13,942 bases of DNA, from NCBI RefSeq assembly GCF_016918785.1, contig NZ_JAFFPT010000047.1, positions 1 through 13,942 on the forward strand, written 5' to 3'. The position numbers and the translations under genes were made by a program. This DNA comes from Leptospira ainazelensis (GTDB lineage: Bacteria; Spirochaetota; Leptospiria; Leptospirales; Leptospiraceae). Positions 1-6,586 of the stretch are shown here, piece by piece. Each line of letters begins with the position of its first letter. Position 1 is the stretch's first letter. The notes under the pieces are model-generated. The model was not told the origin of the DNA, searched no databases, and saw only the letters and a list, made by a program, of their open reading frames with translations.

Positions 1-203
1 CAGGGAAGTTCTTTCGTGAGAGTGTGAGAGTTCCCACGTTCAGAGAAGTTCTTCCGTGAGAGTGTGAGAGTTCCCACGTTCAGGGAAGTTCTTCCGTGAG
101 AGTGTGAGAGTTCCCACGTTCAGGGAAGTTCTTTCTTGAGAGTGTGAGAGTTCCCACGTTCAGAGAAGTTCTTCCTTGAGAAAAGCGTGAGAGTTCCCAC
201 GTT
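1..203. repeat. 40-bp tandem repeat array, five copies
   Basis: Four units of exactly 40 bp (1-40, 41-80, 81-120, 121-160) are followed by a fifth, 43-bp unit (161-203). In the fifth, AGT is replaced by AAAAGC after TTGAG. Units differ at only a few sites (GGG/GAG near the start, TTTCG/TTCCG/TTCTT in the middle). Each unit has short complementary arms (GGGAA near its start, TTCCC near its end) and an internal duplication of GTGAGAG. The array touches the window edge, so the true copy number is unknown. There are no spacers, so it is not a CRISPR. Reading frames through it shift from unit to unit because 40 is not a multiple of 3. Confidence 0.95.
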
Positions 204-362
204 CCAAAACCACAACCGCTTTTTCCAAACAACCTCTCTTTCATCCCCAACAGAAAAACCAAAAAAACACGCCCGGACTTACCTCCTGGTAATTGCTCAA
301 AAGAAAAAGAAGAAGAAAAAATAAATCCCGATTCTCTCTTTCCGGATCGTTTTACTTTTATT

Positions 363-890
363 TTGCCGAAATTACCGTTACACTACAAAGTCCTCGTAAT
401 AGCATCCAACGCTTTTGGAAGGTCTTCGAAAGAAATCGTTTCTTCCCCTCCTTCTCCTCTTGTGGGAGCGCCTCCAGGTACACCTCAACCATCCCCGGGA
501 ACACCTCCCTTAACAAATGAATGTGCCGGAGCGGTTCCGGCTCCCGTTACGGTCGGAAATTGTGCGGGACATTGTATAGAAGTTTCCGTCAACGGAACAC
601 TCTTGGAATTTACGGCAAAAGAAACAACGGCAGCAGTGTTAGACAGCTTCTATCTGGACGTAAGCGGTTCCTCTCCGCTGAGCGGCGCCGGGATCACTTT
701 CGATTTTATACATCTCGGAAAAGAAGTAGGACTCGGCGCAACGGTCCCGATCGGATCCTACTCAACTCCAAAAGTTACTCTTTCTTCTCAGAGTTATGCT
801 TGTATCATTGTCAGTTCTTACCGTTACTTCGATTCAAGTCCGGGTAATTTCTTTGACAGTTATATAACGAAAAAAATCATCCTCCCCTAA
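363..890 (+). CDS. Hypothetical protein with doubtful N-terminus, possibly a damaged lipoprotein gene
   Basis: I do not recognise this protein. From a TTG at 363 the frame encodes 175 aa. A Pro/Ser/Gly-rich linker at about residues 29-50 (PPSPLVGAPPGTPQPSPGTPP) leads into a compact, Gly/Ser/Thr-rich C-terminal part of about 120 aa with several cysteines (NECAGA, GNCAGHC), reminiscent of a secreted beta-sheet domain. No signal peptide precedes it in this frame. The TTG has no convincing Shine-Dalgarno; the nearest GGA is about 16 nt away. The frame stays open upstream to about 180 without any ATG, GTG or TTG. In another frame, 325-396 reads as a hydrophobic stretch ending LLLFC, like a lipobox, but that frame has stops at 322 and 397. 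A lipoprotein gene whose start was lost by frameshift is therefore plausible, and annotation as a pseudogene would be defensible. An intrinsic terminator follows at 913-951, which supports a real transcription unit. Confidence 0.42.
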   Translation: MPKLPLHYKVLVIASNAFGRSSKEIVSSPPSPLVGAPPGTPQPSPGTPPLTNECAGAVPAPVTVGNCAGHCIEVSVNGTLLEFTAKETTAAVLDSFYLDVSGSSPLSGAGITFDFIHLGKEVGLGATVPIGSYSTPKVTLSSQSYACIIVSSYRYFDSSPGNFFDSYITKKIILP

Positions 891-912
891 TTTCTTCTAT
901 ACATACTCCGAT

Positions 913-951
913 ACCGATTCGATCGAAATACAAGTTCAAATCGGTTTTTTT
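913..951 (+). terminator. Intrinsic terminator after the small ORF
   Basis: The arms ACCGATT (913-919) and AATCGGT (939-945) form a 7-bp stem with a 19-nt loop. It runs directly into a T tract (945-951). It lies 23 bp after the stop of the 363-890 frame and separates that frame from the TPR operon. Confidence 0.6.
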
Positions 952-1000
952 CACACAATTCAAAACGATCGAAGCAATTTTCATTCTTTCACATTGCAAA

Positions 1001-1029
1001 TTGACAAGTGTGGAAAAAAAATAATGAAA
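1001..1029 (+). promoter_or_regulatory. Possible -35 element upstream of the TPR operon
   Basis: A perfect TTGACA at 1001-1006 lies 120 bp upstream of the ATG at 1127, between the terminator and the gene. No good -10 box stands at the usual 16-18 bp. AATAAT at 1020-1025 is close to consensus but only 13 bp away. The placement is suggestive and the -10 is weak. Confidence 0.22.
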
Positions 1030-1115
1030 GTAATTCTTTAAGTCCTCTTGTTGTTTGTATTCAAAGTTGCTACGGATCTTAAAGATAGATCCCCGAAAAC
1101 TCAAATACTTCCATC

Positions 1116-1119
1116 GAGG
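1116..1119 (+). promoter_or_regulatory. Shine-Dalgarno that decides the TPR gene start
   Basis: GAGG sits 7 nt before the ATG at 1127. The frame could extend upstream to a TTG at 1055, but that codon has no purine-rich site before it, so the ATG at 1127 is preferred. Confidence 0.6.
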
Positions 1120-1126
1120 CTCGCCT

Positions 1127-4100
1127 ATGATCATAAATCCCGCTCTTTCCAAGGAAGAAACAACTTCTGATTTTAATTCCCAATTCTTCCATTATTTGGA
1201 TCGATTCGACTACGAAGGAGCCTTTCAATTCTTATCCTCCATCTTTCAAAACAAAACAAGTCAGAATAAAAAAGGAAAACCGACCGACTTCTTTCACGAA
1301 GAAGATTCTGACTCGATAAAAAACTTATTCACTCACTTTCAAGAAATGAATGACGCGTTTCATTTTTCGGAACCTCTTCAAAGCCGGGTCGAAAGAATTT
1401 TGAAAAATTTAGAAGAGAGTCTAACGGAAGAAAATCTCCTCTCCCATCGTTTCAAACCGTTCAATGGATTTCTTTTTAAAATGTCCGACTATGAATTCTG
1501 CAACGCTGTGATGGATTCGGTATATTTCGATTTTTCCGAAGGAAAAATCGATTCCGCGTTCGGGCTCAATCACGAAATGATCTGGGATGCGGATTCTTAT
1601 CCTCCGGGAGAATCTTCCGAATATTACGATTTTATTTACGATCTCCAAGAAGGAAAATATCCGATCGTATTCGAAGGAAATAAAGTCTCCGGGAACGATC
1701 TTCACGTCCAAACAAAACTGCTCCTTTTTTCAAAAATGATAAGCGACATCGTAAAAACGCTCCTCGCCGAAGAACGATTTGCAAAAATTCCGAAGAAGTT
1801 TCCGTTCTTCGTATTGATCGATTCCCAAGAATGTTACGACTACAAAGGAAAGCCGTTTCTCTTCGAGGTGCTTCCTCGGATCGAACTCGATTCACTAAAA
1901 GAGAATCCACATTACAAGACATACCAATCTTCTTCACAAACGAATGATCCCGTTTCTTCAAGTGAAGAATTTCTCTTCGCGCTTTCCTTTTTTGAAAAAG
2001 CGGATTCGAGAGAATATAAACTTCTCTTAGAACTTGCGGATTCTCATCCGGAGTGGAAAGATTTACTCTTGCAAGCCGGAGTTTTCTCACTTCATAAAGG
2101 AGACGAAGACAAAAAGCCGGAATGGAAAACAACCTTCCTCAAAAGCGAAAACTCACCTTCCGATTTATCGTCACTGCAAAACCCAATTTCCGTCTCGCAA
2201 GGTCTGGATATGTCCGTCTTCTGGAAAAAAATTCGACATTATCCGGCTTCGGATTATTCCAATTTCTTTTGGAAACTTGCGGAGCTGAAATCGGAGCTTC
2301 ATTTACAAACTGCAAAAGATTTTCAAAAAGAAATCTTTCTCAATTCTCCAAAGCCGCTTGGGGATACGTATGAGAATGCACTTCCATATATTCTGAATTT
2401 CTCATGTACGATCGTAGATTCTTATCTGGGAATACCGGAGATTTACAGAGAGGAACTCAAAGCCGCTTTTGAAAAAACTCTCGATCGGTTGCAGGAACTC
2501 CCTCACCCTGGATTCAAACTCAGGGCGATGGAAATACGAACACGTCTTTCACTCGGCGACTGGGATTCGAAATACAGCCCGATTCTTCAAAATGCGACGG
2601 AAGAATACATCAACCAGATGATCGGATTGATTCGTTGTATGCCGGAGGAATTTCCTTGGTTCGGGGATTCCTGGGATTTTATTTTCGAAGATCGTTTGCT
2701 CGTGCTCGGAAAACAGGCTAAACCCGTCGTTCCGGTTTTGACGGACGTTTTAGAAAGATACAATCGAGAATATTTCAACGAAGACGTTACGCGAAATCTC
2801 GCTCCCGTTTTTTACGAGATCGGAGCGGAAGATATTCATCCGCTGATCCACAAACTCCATAAAAATAACGAATTTTACATGGAAGAATTTTACTCGAAAT
2901 GGTCCAAACAAGCGCCTGAGAATCGTTGGAAACGTTTTTCGGAAGTGATCGAGAATTCTCCGGATTTACTAAACTCTTCTTCCACTTGGGAAAAACTTCT
3001 CTATGACAGCGAACCGGGCTTTCGACTCTATTACGAAAATATTAAAAAGAGAAAGGAAAGAGATTCGATTTTTGCATACTTTCTCCTGGCCTTGCAAGAC
3101 ACACCGTCCGAGCTCGTGAGGAGATTCGCGCTTTTCTTTTTAGAATCCCAAAAAAAATCCGCTAAAATAAAGGAGCCTACTTTTTTTGAAATCATTTCGG
3201 AGAATACTGAAATTTTGACTCTTCTTCGATCGCAAATGTCTTTCACAGAAGAATTACAGAATGATTTGGACTTAGGTATCTCCGCAAAAGCGGTTGAGGC
3301 TTTTGTTAAATCGAACGAAGAATGTGAAAAAATTCTAAACCGAACGATCGAAGTACTTCCAGACAACGCTTTTCTACGATTCTTAAAAATAAAAACGATC
3401 GAGAACAAATACGGTCTGAGAAACGCAATGGAAGAATTAAAAAAGATTCTTCCCGATCTATGGAAAGAAGACTACGTCCTCAACAAAGCTTTTTTCTTAT
3501 TCTGTCTTCAATCTCATAGGGATTGGGAAAACGTATCTTCCGAAGAAGTCTACGCGTTTTACGATAGAACAAAGATACTCTTTGAAAAAGAATTTTACAA
3601 CGAAGGTAAATTCGCAGGTAACCTGGGTTCGTTTCGTATGAATTTATTCTCCAAGGTTTTGGAAAAAGAATATTCCAAGCTCGTTTTTACGGAACAGCAA
3701 ATCTATCTAAAACAGAAAGCGGAAGAATATAAAGTCCTCGAAACGTTAGGAACGCTTTCCTCCGAAAAAATGGTCTCCCATTTAAAGCCGGAAAATTCTT
3801 CCTTAAACTTTGTAGTAGTTTCTAAGCTGATCAAAGAGGCTAAACGTTTTGAATCTTCGATTCTCCAAGTTCTTGATTGGACTGCGGATGAAAAAGTCCT
3901 CTTTCCCTATCTAAAACTTTTTTATCAGGATTCTTTTTTGAAAGACAAACTCTACGATCACCCCGTGTTTTTAGAGCATCTCTCCTATTTTATCCGGAAT
4001 TACGATAAGATGAGCTCGAAAGAACTCGGAAAAATTCTTTTCAATCATCTAAAGGAAAAGAAGAATTCGAAAGCGATCGTAAATGCGGTAAAGACCCTGG

Positions 4101-4618
4101 ATCAGGATACGATCGTAAACTGTTTTCTCTCCGTCCACTGGGCCTTTCAAAACGAAAATCAATTGAAAGAATTGGAAGAACTTACCGACCAAATTTTTAA
4201 AAAGACCGATTCGCGCAAACCGGAGTATGTTCTGATTGCGGGTAACTTGGGAGTGCTTTATATTCAAAACGGAAATTTGGAGAAAGCAAAAGATCTCTTT
4301 CAGAATCTTTTCTCGATGGATTGGAGTCGTTTCGATTATCAAAAAGACAAATCGGCTCTGGATATGGAAAAAATTTTAGGACCTGATATCCAAGAAGAAT
4401 ACGCCGCGATTTTTAGAAAGTATTTCGCCATGGCAAAGTTCAACGCGGCTTGTCTGTATTCCAAATTGGAGGATGCCTCTCAGGCGGTATCTCATTTAAA
4501 AGATGCGATTTCCATCGAACCCGAAATTTACAATCGCAAAAAGATTCTTTCCGAAACCGATTTTTCAACCATCATCGGAAACCAAACATATCAAGATTTT
4601 CTAAACTCTCTTCCTTGA
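1127..4618 (+). CDS. Large TPR-repeat protein of unknown function (1163 aa)
   Basis: Starting at the ATG at 1127, the product is 1163 aa, mostly alpha-helical, rich in Lys, Glu and Phe. It has no signal peptide or membrane segment, so it is probably cytoplasmic. The clearest signal is at the C-terminus. One TPR-like helix pair lies at about residues 1035-1065 (GNLGVLYIQNGNLEKAKDLF). A second lies at about 1103-1132 (FNAACLYSKLEDASQAVSHL) and is followed by the DxxFxxIxxxxxFxxfL ending seen in many bacterial TPR proteins. A helical, HEAT-like stretch lies around residues 520-610. The N-terminal 230 residues match nothing I recognise. The gene is coupled to the LVIVD-repeat gene downstream: its TGA is part of that gene's Shine-Dalgarno. 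TPR and HEAT repeats are normally protein-binding scaffolds, so a scaffold role is inferred only from the fold. It could start 72 nt earlier at a TTG, but this is less likely. Confidence 0.85.
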   Translation: MIINPALSKEETTSDFNSQFFHYLDRFDYEGAFQFLSSIFQNKTSQNKKGKPTDFFHEEDSDSIKNLFTHFQEMNDAFHFSEPLQSRVERILKNLEESLTEENLLSHRFKPFNGFLFKMSDYEFCNAVMDSVYFDFSEGKIDSAFGLNHEMIWDADSYPPGESSEYYDFIYDLQEGKYPIVFEGNKVSGNDLHVQTKLLLFSKMISDIVKTLLAEERFAKIPKKFPFFVLIDSQECYDYKGKPFLFEVLPRIELDSLKENPHYKTYQSSSQTNDPVSSSEEFLFALSFFEKADSREYKLLLELADSHPEWKDLLLQAGVFSLHKGDEDKKPEWKTTFLKSENSPSDLSSLQNPISVSQGLDMSVFWKKIRHYPASDYSNFFWKLAELKSELHLQTAKDFQKEIFLNSPKPLGDTYENALPYILNFSCTIVDSYLGIPEIYREELKAAFEKTLDRLQELPHPGFKLRAMEIRTRLSLGDWDSKYSPILQNATEEYINQMIGLIRCMPEEFPWFGDSWDFIFEDRLLVLGKQAKPVVPVLTDVLERYNREYFNEDVTRNLAPVFYEIGAEDIHPLIHKLHKNNEFYMEEFYSKWSKQAPENRWKRFSEVIENSPDLLNSSSTWEKLLYDSEPGFRLYYENIKKRKERDSIFAYFLLALQDTPSELVRRFALFFLESQKKSAKIKEPTFFEIISENTEILTLLRSQMSFTEELQNDLDLGISAKAVEAFVKSNEECEKILNRTIEVLPDNAFLRFLKIKTIENKYGLRNAMEELKKILPDLWKEDYVLNKAFFLFCLQSHRDWENVSSEEVYAFYDRTKILFEKEFYNEGKFAGNLGSFRMNLFSKVLEKEYSKLVFTEQQIYLKQKAEEYKVLETLGTLSSEKMVSHLKPENSSLNFVVVSKLIKEAKRFESSILQVLDWTADEKVLFPYLKLFYQDSFLKDKLYDHPVFLEHLSYFIRNYDKMSSKELGKILFNHLKEKKNSKAIVNAVKTLDQDTIVNCFLSVHWAFQNENQLKELEELTDQIFKKTDSRKPEYVLIAGNLGVLYIQNGNLEKAKDLFQNLFSMDWSRFDYQKDKSALDMEKILGPDIQEEYAAIFRKYFAMAKFNAACLYSKLEDASQAVSHLKDAISIEPEIYNRKKILSETDFSTIIGNQTYQDFLNSLP

Positions 4619-4621
4619 GGA
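4617..4621 (+). promoter_or_regulatory. Shine-Dalgarno overlapping the upstream stop codon
   Basis: GAGGA overlaps the TGA stop (4616-4618) of the TPR gene and sits 7 nt before the ATG at 4629. This is the arrangement expected for translational coupling of the two genes. Confidence 0.7.
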
Positions 4622-4628
4622 CAAACGA

Positions 4629-5669
4629 ATGTATAAAGAACAATTAAAACTTCTAAAAAGAATCCCCCTAAATTCCGCAAACCGATTTCTGATTCACAAA
4701 AGTCACGCCTTCGTCTGCGAATTGTACGGGTTAGCGCGCGAAATCCACATCCTCGACCTGACAGATCCGGCCGATCCAAAACATCTACGTTCGATTCGAT
4801 TTCAACGTTCGATCGGAAGTCTTGCGATTCACAATGACAAGTTGTATGCGACTGAAAGTCTCAGAGCTCTTCACGAATTTGATCTTAGCGAGATCTCAAA
4901 TCCAAAATTTTTAGAATCTTATATTCTGTTGGGATACGATCTCTACGACCTGCAAATACGCGAGGACAAAGCCGTTCTTGCAATGAACTGGCAAGGAGTT
5001 GGAATCGTAGACTTAAAAAAGCCGGATACGATTCAGCCGACGTTCATGCAGAAAATCGATAAGGGTTTTGTCAAGCAACTCGTTCCTTTTAGAGATAGTT
5101 TTTTACTCACCAATAACAGCGAATTCTTATATTCTATCTCCATACTCAATGGGAATCTAAACAAAATCGAAAAACATAGTTTTCCGGATTTTAAGCCCTC
5201 CAAAATATTCCCGAACGGCGAGGAGTTTCTTCTCTTCGGAGAAACCAAAAAAGGAAAAAAAGAATTTTCTTCTCTTCTACTTTTAGATAAGAATCTTGGA
5301 GCGATCGGAGACCCGATTGCGATTCGTAACAGCCCCGTAAAATGTCTTCCTCTATCGGATGGAAACATACTTTGTTGTTTTGATTATTCTTATTCTTATC
5401 TGGATCGGAAACAAAAAAAGATTCTTCCTTTGTTTGAACTTTTCGAAAACAGAGAAACAAAGGAGTATGTCGAAATTCCTTCCAAAGTAAAAAATCAATC
5501 TTCCGAATCCGACGAAGACGAATATGATTCCCGTCGAAATGATCTTTATTGTTTCGATTCTTTGAGTGCTCTTTATAAAAGGGGAAACCACTTGTTCGCT
5601 ATTCACGGAAATTCTTTTCTTACATTCTTGATTTCCGAAGATTCTTTGCTTCAAAAAATCGTGGAATGA
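4629..5669 (+). CDS. LVIVD-repeat, beta-propeller-like protein
   Basis: The 346-aa product carries LVIVD-type repeats about 42 residues apart: ILDLTDPADPKHL at 41-53, EFDLSEISNPKFL at 83-95 and the more diverged GIVDLKKPDTIQPTF at 125-139. The I-x-DLTDPxxPxxL core is diagnostic of LVIVD repeats, which are predicted to form beta-propeller blades. The C-terminal half (about 190-346) is less regular, with an acidic low-complexity insert around 290-303 (SSESDEDEYD). LVIVD proteins are usually exported, but this one has no signal peptide or lipobox and begins with charged residues, so it is probably cytoplasmic like its partner. It sits 10 bp after the TPR gene and is coupled to it, which suggests the two products act together. 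The function is unknown. The frame and start (ATG with a strong Shine-Dalgarno) are well supported. Confidence 0.85.
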   Translation: MYKEQLKLLKRIPLNSANRFLIHKSHAFVCELYGLAREIHILDLTDPADPKHLRSIRFQRSIGSLAIHNDKLYATESLRALHEFDLSEISNPKFLESYILLGYDLYDLQIREDKAVLAMNWQGVGIVDLKKPDTIQPTFMQKIDKGFVKQLVPFRDSFLLTNNSEFLYSISILNGNLNKIEKHSFPDFKPSKIFPNGEEFLLFGETKKGKKEFSSLLLLDKNLGAIGDPIAIRNSPVKCLPLSDGNILCCFDYSYSYLDRKQKKILPLFELFENRETKEYVEIPSKVKNQSSESDEDEYDSRRNDLYCFDSLSALYKRGNHLFAIHGNSFLTFLISEDSLLQKIVE

Positions 5670-5757
5670 TTTTTAGATCGAGTTCTTCTTTGCTCCTAAG
5701 TTGTTGCGAAGGATTCAGGGGCTCCCCGCGCCTCCAAAGACCCATGTGAGTTCCTAC

Positions 5758-5880
5758 TCAGAAAGACTTTTGCTTGCTAATGATTATTTTTCGATGGCGC
5801 AATCGTCTGGAAACTTTTGCCGCCTGTCCGCCCACTAAAATCATGTAATGTACATCTCGGAACCTATAGACCAGAGACAT
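5758..5880 (-). other. 40-aa antisense reading frame, probably repeat-derived
   Basis: An ATG at 5880 opens a 40-aa frame on the minus strand containing MILVGGQAAKVSRRLRHRK, ending in TGA just before a TGAGTAGGAACTCACA element (5745-5760). Its basic, low-information sequence looks like the many tiny hypothetical frames I associate with Leptospira intergenic repeats. I could not check this against a database. It has no Shine-Dalgarno that I can see. I do not regard it as a functional gene. Confidence 0.3.
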
Positions 5881-6008
5881 GGGTTACATTTTTATAATCC
5901 TTGTCATGATGGATTTTTTTTAAGATTCAAACGGCTTGTATATTGAATATGTGATTTTCGGGATAGGACCGCGTGGCGTTTTCCCTGCGTTGTCTTTGTT
6001 ACAAAATC

Positions 6009-6121
6009 CATTCTAAGGTTCAAATAGCTTAGGGGTAAAATGATGACTTTACGAGCGGGGTTTTTGTTAGAATTCTAATTCAGAATTTATTGCAAAACCT
6101 CGGAGTGTAGGAACTCCAATC
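6009..6121 (+). repeat. Degenerate copy of the dispersed intergenic repeat
   Basis: The same ordered blocks occur here as in the tandem copies at 13405-13733: CATTCTAA then ATAGCTT (6009 on), GGGTAA, GAGCGGGGT (6053-6061), CAGAATTT followed by TTGCAA, then TGTAGGAACTCC (6106-6117). The distance from GCGGGG to GGAACTCC is shorter than in the right-end copies (55 against about 80 bp), so this copy is deleted or diverged internally. Confidence 0.55.
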
Positions 6122-6353
6122 AGAATCTATCAACAATCAATCCTTTAGAAAGTGCATAAACGGCTTTAAGGGACGTAATCTGTTGGAACTCCATCGTTTT
6201 TATTTCGAACAAACCGAGTGTTCTATACGATGAATTTTGAGATTTTAGGACAAGTTCTAAAATGTTCCTCCCAAACAAATCAGACCCTCCGGAGAATTCC
6301 TCCCTTAGAATGTAACCCTTTCCTTCGCTCGCCGCGGAACGAAAATAGAGCAA
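6120..6353 (-). pseudogene. 77-aa antisense frame, likely a gene remnant or repeat-derived ORF
   Basis: A TTG at 6353 opens a 77-aa frame on the minus strand that ends at 6120, exactly where the TGTAGGAACTCC repeat core begins. The peptide (for example ITSLKAVYALSKGLIVDRF near its end) looks more protein-like than the other shadow frames. However, it has no recognisable domain, an unusual start and no clear Shine-Dalgarno. It may be the tail of a decayed gene or part of the dispersed repeat. I do not recognise a family. It is reported so that it can be compared with other Leptospira genomes. Confidence 0.25.
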
Positions 6354-6586
6354 AATAGCTCCGAATTCTAAACTTCCAAGAGCGATTTTTACTCATCGGT
6401 ATTTTTCGATAGAGTCAAGATCGCCAGTCCTTAAGCGACAATTCTCCCGTGTAAACGTTCCGCCCTGACTTCGTTCGATGGTTTTGAGAATTCCTACTCT
6501 ATAAGAAGTGAGTCCACTCCTTAAAAAATGAACTAAAATCAAGAATCTCCGTATGTTGTTCTTTCAGGTAACCTCTTTATAAATCG

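Larger units (their letters stand above)
5670..6586. other. Gene-poor intergenic stretch with repeat relics
   Basis: These 917 bp contain no convincing gene. They hold a short antisense frame (5758-5880), a longer antisense frame (6120-6353), one degenerate copy of the repeat family seen at the right end of the window (6009-6121), and further copies of its core (GAGTTCCTAC at 5748-5757, GAATTCCTAC at 6488-6497). I see no clear terminator just after the LVIVD gene and no clear promoter for the lipoprotein gene. TATAAA stands only 3 nt before its ATG. Confidence 0.7.

Noticed and set aside
1..203. Possible CRISPR array
   Set aside because: Units are directly contiguous with no unique spacers and no cas gene is present, so this is a plain tandem repeat.
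80..262. 60-aa minus-strand frame through the array
   Set aside because: It is mostly a translation of the 40-bp units, whose length is not a multiple of 3, with no domain or Shine-Dalgarno.
521..847. Alternative frame inside the small hypothetical ORF
   Set aside because: It is Arg/Ser-rich shadow sequence; the 363-890 frame has the more protein-like composition and ends just before the terminator.
1055..1126. Upstream TTG start for the TPR protein
   Set aside because: There is no Shine-Dalgarno before the TTG, while GAGG stands 7 nt before the ATG at 1127.
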